Shown here one piece after another: positions 23,025 through 30,214 of a stretch of 30,214 nucleotides of DNA. The notes below the pieces were generated by a model that saw nothing but the letters and a program-made list of their open reading frames with translations, made no database searches and was not told the DNA's origin. The DNA is from an uncultured Acetatifactor sp. (lineage in GTDB: Bacteria; Bacillota; Clostridia; Lachnospirales; Lachnospiraceae), in assembly GCA_910584375.1 (NCBI GenBank), contig CAJUAH010000017.1:57664-87877 (forward strand). The letters are read 5' to 3'. The position numbers were made by a program, and so were the translations under genes. The stretch's first letter is position 1. Each line of letters starts with the position of its first letter.

Positions 23025-24834
23025 TCTGTATCTGACCTATGAGGCCTGCAAAGGCGCAGAGGGGCTTTTGCCCATCGCCCATCTGACCCAGAATGCGCAG
23101 CTGGAGGTGGTGCTGGACGAGGAAGGGCGCTTTGTCAGGGCATACAGGGTGGAAAAGGAGGATGCGGTGACGGTGATCCCTGTCACGGAAGATTCCAGCA
23201 GCCGGAGCGGGAAAGCGGTCTTTCCCCATCCTCTGTCCGACAAGTTGGAATATATTGCCGGGGACTATGGGGATTTTGTGGCGGGATATAAAAAGGAGAA
23301 ATTCGTCTGCTATATCGCCCAGCTGGAGAAGTGGTCGCGGTCCGATCAGAGCCTGCCCCAGATCAGAACCGTCTACCAGTATCTGAGCAGGGGAACGCTG
23401 ATGCATGATCTGCTGGCAGCAGGTTTCTTTACCTTTGAAAACGGTGAGATCCTGGCCGAAAAGCAGCAGGGGATAGCGCTTCAGGATTGGTTCATACGCT
23501 TTGCTGTGGAGGTGCCGGGGAAACCGGAGAGCCGGTTGTATCGCGATTCTCAGGTGTTTGAAAGTTACATACAGTTTTATCTGTCCGGTCAGGAAAACAG
23601 GGAGCTTTGTTATGTCTCCGGCGAGATCGTGCCCTGCTCTGAAAAGCATCCGGCCAAGATCCGGAATACCGCTGACAAAGCCAAGTTGATCTCCTCCAAT
23701 AACGCATACGGCGTACTGACTTTCAAAGGACGGTTTAAGGAGAGCAGCCAGGTGGCCTCTGTGAGTTATGAGATATCCCAAAAGGCCCATAGCGCCCTGC
23801 GGTGGCTGATTGCCAGGCAGGCATGTCTTAGGATGGGAGAGCAGGTCGTTGTGGTGTGGTCCATAGAAAATCCGCAGATATCCAATCCCTTTGAGGAATT
23901 GTTATGGGAGGGGGAACAACTGATATTTACGGATGAGGCCTATTCAGATTGGGTCCGGAAAGCAATCTGGGGACCGGGTGAGCCTCCCGGGGACAGCGAT
24001 AAGGTTATGATCATGGCGGTGGAGGCCGCCACCACAGGCCGGTTGTCCGTTCCGTTTTACCAGAAATATGACGCCAAGCAGTTTTTGGAGAATATTAAAA
24101 AGTGGAAAACAGGGGCATGTTGGCTGAGCAGACGGGTTAAGGATCAGGCTCTGGTGCCCTGGTCTCCCTCTCTTGTGGATATTGTAAAGCTGCTGGTGGG
24201 GGATAAGAATGAAAAGGTGAACAAGAGTATGCGGGAGCGTCTGCTGCCCTGCATTGTGGAGGGCAGGAAACTTCCCTATGACATAGTGCTGTCCGCCCTG
24301 CGTCTGGCGGGGAATCCAACGCACTATAAGGACTATCGGGAATGGCACAGGGCTGTGTCCATGGCTTGCGCCCTGTTGAGAAAATGGCAAATTGATGGGG
24401 AAGACGGAAAGGAGGAATATGAGATGGGATTAGATACGGAGAGCAGGGATAGAAGTTACATTTTCGGCCAGCTCCTGGCCACTGCGGAGATGCTGGAGAG
24501 GAGCGCGCTGTCCATGAGCGGGAACAAGGAGGCTATGCGGAATACGGCGGCGGAGAAATATTTTGTACGGTTTCAGAGATACCCGGTGGAAACCTGGACG
24601 ACGATCCGAAATCAGTTGCAGCCGTATGTGATGAAACTGATGACCGCCAAAAATTCCGTAGGGAAGAATACCGGGAAATTGTTTTATCTGGATCAGATAG
24701 ACAAGCTGACGGACAGATTGGATTTTTCCCAGAAAGATAAGCTGGAACCCACATTTTTGCAGGGCTATAGCAGCCAGATCATGGAATATCGCAACTTCTC
24801 AAAGAAGACGGAACTGGATGAAAATAAGGATTAA
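23008..24834 (+). CDS. cas8c: Cas8c (Csd1) large Cascade subunit, type I-C
   Basis: 608 residues from the ATG at 23008 (GGAGGAGGT upstream), overlapping cas5c by 17 bp. The N-terminus (MSWLNDLYLTYEA) is characteristic of Csd1 proteins. Cas8c recognises the PAM and helps load Cas3. Other family traits visible: LTFKGRF near 240, SALRWLIARQA near 270, and a helical C-terminal part from about residue 473 that is the small-subunit module. That part also has its own internal ribosome-binding site and is expected to be made separately as Cas11c. The gene is followed by an unusual 231-nt non-coding gap before cas7c. Confidence 0.95.
   Translation: MSWLNDLYLTYEACKGAEGLLPIAHLTQNAQLEVVLDEEGRFVRAYRVEKEDAVTVIPVTEDSSSRSGKAVFPHPLSDKLEYIAGDYGDFVAGYKKEKFVCYIAQLEKWSRSDQSLPQIRTVYQYLSRGTLMHDLLAAGFFTFENGEILAEKQQGIALQDWFIRFAVEVPGKPESRLYRDSQVFESYIQFYLSGQENRELCYVSGEIVPCSEKHPAKIRNTADKAKLISSNNAYGVLTFKGRFKESSQVASVSYEISQKAHSALRWLIARQACLRMGEQVVVVWSIENPQISNPFEELLWEGEQLIFTDEAYSDWVRKAIWGPGEPPGDSDKVMIMAVEAATTGRLSVPFYQKYDAKQFLENIKKWKTGACWLSRRVKDQALVPWSPSLVDIVKLLVGDKNEKVNKSMRERLLPCIVEGRKLPYDIVLSALRLAGNPTHYKDYREWHRAVSMACALLRKWQIDGEDGKEEYEMGLDTESRDRSYIFGQLLATAEMLERSALSMSGNKEAMRNTAAEKYFVRFQRYPVETWTTIRNQLQPYVMKLMTAKNSVGKNTGKLFYLDQIDKLTDRLDFSQKDKLEPTFLQGYSSQIMEYRNFSKKTELDENKD
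24424..24834 (+). CDS. cas11c: Cas11c small subunit from an internal start within cas8c
   Basis: An in-frame ATG at 24424 (codon 473 of cas8c) is preceded by AAAGGAGG (24408-24415) with an ideal 8-base spacer, stronger than several true starts in this operon. It would yield a 136-residue, mostly helical protein (MGLDTESRDRSYIFGQLLAT...), the size of type I-C Cas11. Internal translation of cas11 from cas8c is established for type I-C systems and needed for Cascade assembly. The ribosome-binding site is seen directly; expression is inferred. Confidence 0.8.
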   Translation: MGLDTESRDRSYIFGQLLATAEMLERSALSMSGNKEAMRNTAAEKYFVRFQRYPVETWTTIRNQLQPYVMKLMTAKNSVGKNTGKLFYLDQIDKLTDRLDFSQKDKLEPTFLQGYSSQIMEYRNFSKKTELDENKD

Positions 24835-25065
24835 AAAATTAGAGCAGCTTATAAAACAATGTGGTGAATTATACGGACGAGCGCTAAGATTTTTCAACTT
24901 TTGCTCAGTACATACCGCATAATTGGGCGATATGCGCCAGGCAGAAAGGAAAGTCCAGCCGCCCGTAAGGATAGTATAAGCGAGCCGGCATGATAAGCAA
25001 GTTTGAAAAATAAGCGAGTCCGACAGAAGTCAGGCTTGCACAACAAAGAAAGGACGGTAAAGTAT
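24835..25065 (+). ncRNA. 231-nt cas8c-cas7c gap with candidate structured RNA (RNase P core-like blocks)
   Basis: The other cas genes overlap or nearly touch; this gap is an exception. It contains CGCATA/TATGCG (24916-24921 / 24931-24936) with a 9-nt loop, an alternative GGCG/CGCC stem in the same place, and GCAAG/CTTGC (24997-25001 / 25035-25039). Two blocks recall the universal core of bacterial RNase P RNA: AAAGGAAAGTCC (24945-24956; compare GAGGAAAGTCC) and CGACAGAAGTCAGGCTT (25021-25037; compare CGACAGAACCCGGCTT), in the right order but only about 70 nt apart, far too short for a real rnpB. It is not evidently coding. Could be an RNA element, an inserted remnant, or coincidence. Confidence 0.35.
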
Positions 25066-25926
25066 ATGAGTGAATTTACAAACAAAATCGATTTTGCAGT
25101 GGTATTTTGCGTAAAGAACGCCAATCCGAATGGAGATCCTCTGAACGGGAACCGGCCCCGTGAGACTTATGACGGTTTCGGAGAAGTGTCGGATGTGTGC
25201 CTGAAGAGAAAAATCCGCAACCGCATGATGGATCTGGGATATCCGGTGTTTGTGCAGTCGGACGACAAGAATGTGGACGGTATCAAGAGCCTGAGCGACC
25301 GGGCCAGCGCCGCGCCGGAGCTGAAGGAGGCGGGCAAAGACAAAGAGAAGTATGCAGCCGCAGCCTGCAAAAAGTGGTTGGACGTGAGGACTTTTGGGCA
25401 GGTGTTTGCCTTCAAGGGCAAGGGTTCCGAGGGGGACGGCGTCTCTGTGGGAGTGCGCGGTCCGGTTTCCATACAGACTGCCATGAGCGTAGAGCCTATC
25501 GATATCTCTTCCATGCAGATTACCAAGAGCGTCAACAGCGAGCCCAGTGAGAAGAAATCTTCGGATACCATGGGGATGAAACACCGGGTTGATTTTGGCA
25601 TGTATGTCACCTATGGAAGTATCAATCATCAGTTGGCAGAGAAGACAGGGTTCACGGATGAGGACGCAGAGGTGATCCGGCAGATCCTGATCACATTGTT
25701 TGAGAATGACGCCTCCTCCGCAAGACCCGAGGGCAGCATGGAAGTGTGCAAAGTGGTTTGGTGGAGACACAATTCTTTCCTGGGGCAGTACTCCTCCGCA
25801 AAGGTACACAGGTGCCTTAAGGTAAGCAAAAAGGCTGGGATCGACGTAGCCAAATGTGCGGATGATTATGAGATTACAGTGGCGGAGATGCCGGATTTGA
25901 AGGTTGATATCTATGACGGAATCTGA
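25066..25926 (+). CDS. cas7c: Cas7c (Csd2) Cascade backbone subunit, type I-C
   Basis: 286 residues from the ATG at 25066 (AAAGGA upstream, somewhat far). Typical Cas7 start: KIDFAVVFCVKNANPNGDPLNGNRPR, the RAMP fold opening strand and the NPNGDP loop. The segment VSVGVRGPVSIQTAMSVEPI and the later MGMKHRVDFGMYVTYGSI are family hallmarks. Several copies coat the crRNA spacer in Cascade. An apparent open frame upstream (from 25003) is part of the non-coding gap. The stop overlaps cas4 by 14 bp. Confidence 0.96.
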   Translation: MSEFTNKIDFAVVFCVKNANPNGDPLNGNRPRETYDGFGEVSDVCLKRKIRNRMMDLGYPVFVQSDDKNVDGIKSLSDRASAAPELKEAGKDKEKYAAAACKKWLDVRTFGQVFAFKGKGSEGDGVSVGVRGPVSIQTAMSVEPIDISSMQITKSVNSEPSEKKSSDTMGMKHRVDFGMYVTYGSINHQLAEKTGFTDEDAEVIRQILITLFENDASSARPEGSMEVCKVVWWRHNSFLGQYSSAKVHRCLKVSKKAGIDVAKCADDYEITVAEMPDLKVDIYDGI

Positions 25927-26581
25927 GTATAGAGAAGAAGATTTTCTCCAGCTTGCGGGCCTGCAGCATTTTTGTTTCTGTAGAAGGCAGTGGGCACTGA
26001 TCCATATCGAGCAGCAGTGGGAGGAGAATGTGCTCACCGTAAAAGGCGATCTTTTCCACGAAAAGGTGCATGACGCGTCTTCCACGGAGAAGAGAAAAAA
26101 TGTGATCGTCTCACGGGGAATGCCGATACATTCCAGGGCGCTGGGCGTAAGCGGAGAATGCGATGTGGTGGAATTTTTCCGGGCGGAGGAGGGAATCTCC
26201 CTGCCCGGGCGGGAGGGGAAATATATTTTATATCCCATCGAGTACAAGAGGGGCAGATCCAAATTGACAGATGAGGACAGAATGCAGTTGACAGCCCAGG
26301 TGATCTGTCTGGAGGAGATGTTTGTAACCGAGATTCCTCAGGCTTATCTGTTCTATGGCGAAACCCGCAGGAGAGAATCTGTGGAGATTACGGACGCACT
26401 GCGGGACGAGTGCAGACGTTTGGTGCAGGAGATGCACCGGCTCTATGAGAGAGGGTACACGCCCAAGGTGAAAAAAACGAAGAAATGCAACGCGTGTTCA
26501 TTGAAAGAAATCTGCCTGCCCAAGTTGGATAAAGGAAAAAATGTGGCGCTGTATCTCTCGGAATATCTGGAGGGAGAGTAG
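25913..26581 (+). CDS. cas4: Cas4 exonuclease (type I-C adaptation)
   Basis: 222 residues from the ATG at 25913, overlapping cas7c by 14 bp; a TTG three codons earlier is an alternative start. Iron-sulphur cysteines are present: C-F-C near the N-terminus (LQHFCFCRRQW) and C-x2-C-x5-C near the C-terminus (CNACSLKEICLP). The RecB-like nuclease core is VSGECDVVEF followed by YPIEYKRG (Asp, Glu and Lys of the D-ExK motif). Cas4 works with Cas1-Cas2 to select and trim prespacers with the right PAM. All expected residues are seen. Confidence 0.95.
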   Translation: MTESEYREEDFLQLAGLQHFCFCRRQWALIHIEQQWEENVLTVKGDLFHEKVHDASSTEKRKNVIVSRGMPIHSRALGVSGECDVVEFFRAEEGISLPGREGKYILYPIEYKRGRSKLTDEDRMQLTAQVICLEEMFVTEIPQAYLFYGETRRRESVEITDALRDECRRLVQEMHRLYERGYTPKVKKTKKCNACSLKEICLPKLDKGKNVALYLSEYLEGE

Positions 26582-26632
26582 CGGAGGCGTTTTTCGGAGT
26601 CATGATTCGAGCTAAACGGTGAGGGAAACTGT

Positions 26633-27664
26633 ATGAGAAAATTGCTGAATACATTGTATATTACATCCAGCGACTGTTATCTGTCCCTGGATGGGGAAAA
26701 TGTAGTCATATCCCAAAACAAAAAGGATGTGGGGCGGCTACCGCTGCACAATCTGGAATCCATTGTGACCTGCGGGCATACCGGAGCGAGTCCCGCATTA
26801 ATGGAAAAATGTGCTCTAAACAATATTTCCCTGACGTTTTTGTCTTCCACCGGACGGTTTCGCGCAAAAGTGACGGGGAAAGCCTACGGCAATATTCTGC
26901 TGCGGAGAACTCAGTACCGAATGGCTGACAGTGAGAAAGCGTCGCTGGAGATTGCCCGCAATTTTATGATCGGAAAGATATATAATGAGCGCGGCGTTAT
27001 TAACAGAGCGATAAGGGATTATGCGGAAAGGCTGGATACGGAGGAGCTTAGCCGGGTGTCTTCGCAGTTAAAAGAGACTTTGGAGGCCGTGAAAGCTGCG
27101 GAGTCGATGGAGGCCTTGCGGGGGCACGAGGGCGAGGCGGCGTCCAGGTATTTTTCCCAATTTGATCAGTTGATACTACAGCAAAAAGAGGACTTCGTGT
27201 TTGACGTCAGAAACAGGCGTCCGCCTTTGGACAAAGTGAACGCCCTGCTGTCATTTACCTATGCTTTGTTGACCGGCATGTGCGTGGCGGCGCTGGAGAG
27301 CGTGGGGCTGGACCCTTATGCGGGATTCATGCATACGGACAGGCCGGGGAGATGTTCTTTGGCGCTGGATTTGCTGGAAGAGCTGCGGGCGCCTTACGCG
27401 GATCGGTTTGTTTTGTCCTGCATCAACAAAAAAGTAGTGGATGGGGCGGACTTCGAGCAAAAGGAAAATGGGGCGGTATTGCTGAAGGAAACGGGCAGGA
27501 AAAAATATCTGGCCGCATGGCAGAATAAGAAAGCGGAGAAACTGACGCATCCCTATTTGCAGGAAAGTGTGGAATGGGGGCTGGTGCCCTATGTGCAGGC
27601 GCTGTTGTTGGCCAGGTATATACGGGGAGATCTGGACGGATACCCGCCGTTTCTGTGGAAGTAA
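26633..27664 (+). CDS. cas1: Cas1 integrase (type I-C)
   Basis: 343 residues, the usual length. The N-terminal beta domain (MRKLLNTLYITSSDCYLSLDGENV) and helical catalytic domain are complete. The metal-binding residues are seen in order: E166 (GHEGEAASRYF), H234 (GFMHTDRPGR) and D246 (LALDLLEELR). Cas1 with Cas2 integrates new spacers next to the leader. The gene follows cas4 after 51 bp and precedes cas2 closely. Intact motifs together with 31 identical repeats suggest a functional adaptation module. Confidence 0.97.
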   Translation: MRKLLNTLYITSSDCYLSLDGENVVISQNKKDVGRLPLHNLESIVTCGHTGASPALMEKCALNNISLTFLSSTGRFRAKVTGKAYGNILLRRTQYRMADSEKASLEIARNFMIGKIYNERGVINRAIRDYAERLDTEELSRVSSQLKETLEAVKAAESMEALRGHEGEAASRYFSQFDQLILQQKEDFVFDVRNRRPPLDKVNALLSFTYALLTGMCVAALESVGLDPYAGFMHTDRPGRCSLALDLLEELRAPYADRFVLSCINKKVVDGADFEQKENGAVLLKETGRKKYLAAWQNKKAEKLTHPYLQESVEWGLVPYVQALLLARYIRGDLDGYPPFLWK

Positions 27665-27706
27665 GCGTTTGGATTTGGAGCAGTGTGTATGGCAGGGAGG
27701 AGTGGG

Positions 27707-27997
27707 ATGCTGATCGTTGTTACTTATGATGTTTCTACGGAAACTGCGGCTGGAAAGGCGAGATTGCGCAAGGTTGCCAAGCAATGCCAGAACTTTGGCC
27801 TGCGGGTACAAAACTCTGTGTTTGAATGTAAAATGGATGAGGCGCAGTTTGTGTCGTTTAAAAGCAGTCTCTTGAAACTGATCGATGAAGAGGAGGACAG
27901 TCTGCGGTTTTATCGTTTGGGAAATGCGTACCACAATCGGATCGAGCATTATGGCAGTAAAAAGGTGCAGGACTTGGATGCTCCTATAATATTTTGA
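27707..27997 (+). CDS. cas2: Cas2 (type I-C)
   Basis: 96 residues from the ATG at 27707, chosen over in-frame GTG (27683) and ATG (27689) because GGGAGG lies just upstream and Cas2 proteins begin MLIVVTYDVST. It has the ferredoxin-like fold with the conserved Asp of YDVST, and SLRFYRLGNAYHNRIEHYG in the C-terminal half. It bridges Cas1 dimers in the integration complex. It is the last gene of the operon, followed by the CRISPR leader. Confidence 0.95.
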   Translation: MLIVVTYDVSTETAAGKARLRKVAKQCQNFGLRVQNSVFECKMDEAQFVSFKSSLLKLIDEEEDSLRFYRLGNAYHNRIEHYGSKKVQDLDAPIIF

Positions 27998-28161
27998 TCG
28001 GTGCGAATGTGTAGCAAACATATTTTCTCGGGAGGTTTCGCACCTTGTAATGTCTCAAAAATGGGGAGAAAATGAGTGGGGAATGCCGGGGAAATGTGAA
28101 GAGTTGGTTAATATTGATAGATTTGGTATTGCAGAAACGGACTTTGTTGTTCGTTTTTGGT
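27998..28161 (+). promoter_or_regulatory. CRISPR leader
   Basis: The 164 bp between the cas2 stop and the first repeat. It is AT-richer towards the array and includes an 8-bp inverted repeat GGTGCGAA (28001-28008) / TTCGCACC (28037-28044), as well as an A/G-rich stretch. It must contain the array promoter and integration signals; no clear -35/-10 pair stands out. The repeats are oriented so that crRNAs are read on the + strand away from it. Confidence 0.75.
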
Positions 28162-30214
28162 GTCACTCCCCTTGCGGGAGTGTGGATTGAAAGTCTTCGT
28201 AGGTAGATTTTAAATTTCCAAAAAATGTCACTCCCCTTGCGGGAGTGTGGATTGAAAGCATAGGAGCACAAAAGCAGCTACCAGCGCAATTATGTCACTC
28301 CCCTTGCGGGAGTGTGGATTGAAAGGGTTTATCAGAAAATACCCTAATTGCCAGCAAGTCGTCACTCCCCTTGCGGGAGTGTGGATTGAAAGATTCAGGA
28401 GGCAGACGAGCGGACAGCAGACGTTGGTCACTCCCCTTGCGGGAGTGTGGATTGAAAGAAGGGAAGATAACAGACGGAGAAACGGTTATATATGTCACTC
28501 CCCTTGCGGGAGTGTGGATTGAAAGGGGTAATGATGTTTCCGTCACAGTCGTGGTCAATTGTCACTCCCCTTGCGGGAGTGTGGATTGAAAGTGTGTACT
28601 GCCTTTATAAAGAGGATGTTGCCCCGTCACTCCCCTTGCGGGAGTGTGGATTGAAAGTTTTCTTCCGTGATGGTAAACACTCCCTTGCCCGGTCACTCCC
28701 CTTGCGGGAGTGTGGATTGAAAGTCGGAATGGATACGCCCCTTATGTGTCAATCCTGGTCACTCCCCTTGCGGGAGTGTGGATTGAAAGATGACAGACTG
28801 ATTAAGTATCTCAATCGCCAAGGTCACTCCCCTTGCGGGAGTGTGGATTGAAAGTTTTTGCGTTTTAATGGCTGCTCCCCGGCTTCATAGTCACTCCCCT
28901 TGCGGGAGTGTGGATTGAAAGCGCATTTTCACGTACTCAGCAAATGCTTCATTTAGTCACTCCCCTTGCGGGAGTGTGGATTGAAAGATAGAATTCATCA
29001 TCTCCCTTGCTGTTACCCATAGTCACTCCCCTTGCGGGAGTGTGGATTGAAAGTGGCCAGACAATCGGCCTGCCGTCACACCGGGCGACGTCACTCCCCT
29101 TGCGGGAGTGTGGATTGAAAGGTTCTCTGCATCTCTGTTACGGGATTTTTCCAGAGTCACTCCCCTTGCGGGAGTGTGGATTGAAAGCATTTGATTCCGT
29201 AAACCTCCGGCTACGCTCAGGGTCACTCCCCTTGCGGGAGTGTGGATTGAAAGACTCGTTTTAGCCTTGATTTTGACTCTAATTGTGGTCACTCCCCTTG
29301 CGGGAGTGTGGATTGAAAGTTTCCAAAAGGTAGATGAAACTCAAATATCGCTGTCACTCCCCTTGCGGGAGTGTGGATTGAAAGCACTGAATACATTTAC
29401 ACGGTGGGAGCAGGGCAAGCGTCACTCCCCTTGCGGGAGTGTGGATTGAAAGTCTATACATCTCTTATTGCTCCTCTTTTAGGCTGTCACTCCCCTTGCG
29501 GGAGTGTGGATTGAAAGCTCTATGTAAGCATCCGCTGCCTGGCGCACAAGGGTCACTCCCCTTGCGGGAGTGTGGATTGAAAGCGACAATGGTTTATCAA
29601 ACAGCGTATATTGCGGGCCGTCACTCCCCTTGCGGGAGTGTGGATTGAAAGTGTTACAAGCAGATGTTATACCAAAATGGGGGCAAGTCACTCCCCTTGC
29701 GGGAGTGTGGATTGAAAGCAGTCTCTTTTTCAGTTCGTTCATGTTTTTTCTCGTCACTCCCCTTGCGGGAGTGTGGATTGAAAGGCCGGGGCAACAATCT
29801 GCTCATACTTTTTGACCGTCACTCCCCTTGCGGGAGTGTGGATTGAAAGACCCCGTTTTAGCCTTGATTTTGACTCTAATTGTGTCACTCCCCTTGCGGG
29901 AGTGTGGATTGAAAGTGGAGACATCAAGGGAACATTCCGGGACACAAGGGTCACTCCCCTTGCGGGAGTGTGGATTGAAAGTTGAAAATGATGTGCCGGA
30001 AGAATACTTTGACAAGTCACTCCCCTTGCGGGAGTGTGGATTGAAAGTGTACTTATATAACCATAATTTGTGCAAATTTTGTCACTCCCCTTGCGGGAGT
30101 GTGGATTGAAAGTCCAAGGCCAAAGGCGGGAAGCCAAAGGACAAGAACGTCACTCCCCTTGCGGGAGTGTGGATTGAAAGAAATGTCAGGTCATCAAAGT
30201 TTTCCGGAAGGAGT
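28162..30214 (+). CRISPR. Type I-C CRISPR array: 31 repeats of 32 bp, probably continuing past the window
   Basis: The repeat starts GTCACTCCCCTTGCGGGAGT and ends GTGGATTGAAAG, 32 bp, and is identical in all 31 copies. Copies start at 28162, 28227, 28294, 28361, 28427, 28494, 28561, 28626, 28692, 28758, 28823, 28890, 28956, 29022, 29090, 29156, 29222, 29288, 29353, 29421, 29486, 29552, 29620, 29687, 29753, 29818, 29884, 29950, 30016, 30081 and 30149. CACTCCC/GGGAGTG forms the hairpin cut by Cas5c, leaving a handle ending ATTGAAAG. The 30 full spacers are 33-36 bp. After the last repeat (ending 30180) exactly 34 bp remain, the size of one spacer, and no decayed terminal repeat is seen, so the array likely continues. 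Spacers 17 and 26 are near-duplicates. Confidence 0.98.

Noticed and set aside
24945..25040. A genuine rnpB (RNase P RNA) gene
   Set aside because: Only two core-like blocks are present with about 70 nt between them; the specificity domain and most conserved helices are missing. Kept only as a resemblance.
25030..26262. 410-codon minus-strand open frame across cas7c and cas4
   Set aside because: Lies opposite two well-conserved cas genes and has no family features.
28162..30180. Numerous short open frames through the array encoding repeated peptides such as SIHTPARGVT or SLPLRECGLK
   Set aside because: They are translations of the CRISPR repeat in different frames and have no ribosome-binding sites.

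Overview
The window looks like a chromosomal segment of a gut-type Clostridia, most likely Lachnospiraceae. The reasons are strong AGGAGG ribosome-binding sites with frequent GTG/TTG starts, consensus sigma-A promoters, a PD-(D/E)XK transposase-family protein with a heptad-repeat tail, several exporter-type ABC pairs, XRE/TPR regulators, large solute-binding lipoproteins and a type I-C CRISPR locus. This assignment is inferred from content only. I saw no rRNA or tRNA genes and no insertion-sequence ends.

Layout. 1-916 (-): a PD-(D/E)XK transposase-family gene running off the left edge, ending inside the window in a 21-bp/7-residue tandem repeat. 1209-1580 (-): ridA. 1922-5499 (+): a heterodimeric ABC exporter pair with one degenerate ATP site. 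5566-6513 (-): an XRE/TPR regulator, divergent from 6895-9869 (+), which holds two tandem secreted six-cysteine proteins and a solute-binding lipoprotein. 9999-13520 (-): a second heterodimeric ABC pair, preceded by a probable 27-codon leader peptide and an intrinsic terminator, as in ribosome-mediated attenuation. 13906-14685 (-): an unknown membrane protein. 15008-17795 (-): an XRE/TPR regulator overlapping a third ABC exporter. 17922-18265: an AT-rich control region. 18266-27997 (+): a defence operon. 28162-30180: a CRISPR array of 31 identical 32-bp repeats that probably continues past the right edge.

The defence island is the most interesting part. The operon is (kwaA-like)-(kwaB-like)-cas3-cas5c-cas8c(with internal cas11c)-cas7c-cas4-cas1-cas2-array, a complete type I-C system with two probable Kiwa genes sitting first, directly behind a perfect consensus promoter (TTGACA-17-TATAAT). 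About 150 bp upstream, on the opposite strand, lies a degenerate CRISPR repeat. It keeps the crRNA 5' handle (TGTGGATTGAAA) but has lost the strong hairpin. The sequence right after it (the 'spacer') begins with the same bases found just upstream of the cas/Kiwa promoter (TATTAGAAGT at 18119-18128), next to a TTT PAM-like triplet. A promoter-like sequence precedes this unit and a 15-bp perfect hairpin follows it. I read it as a candidate CRISPR-like regulatory RNA (CreR type) that would direct the I-C Cascade to repress its own operon, and with it the Kiwa genes.

Other points: a 231-nt gap between cas8c and cas7c has two blocks resembling the conserved core of RNase P RNA; two spacers share a 30-nt core; and the two ABC heterodimers show the Walker B/H-loop/signature asymmetry known for such pairs.
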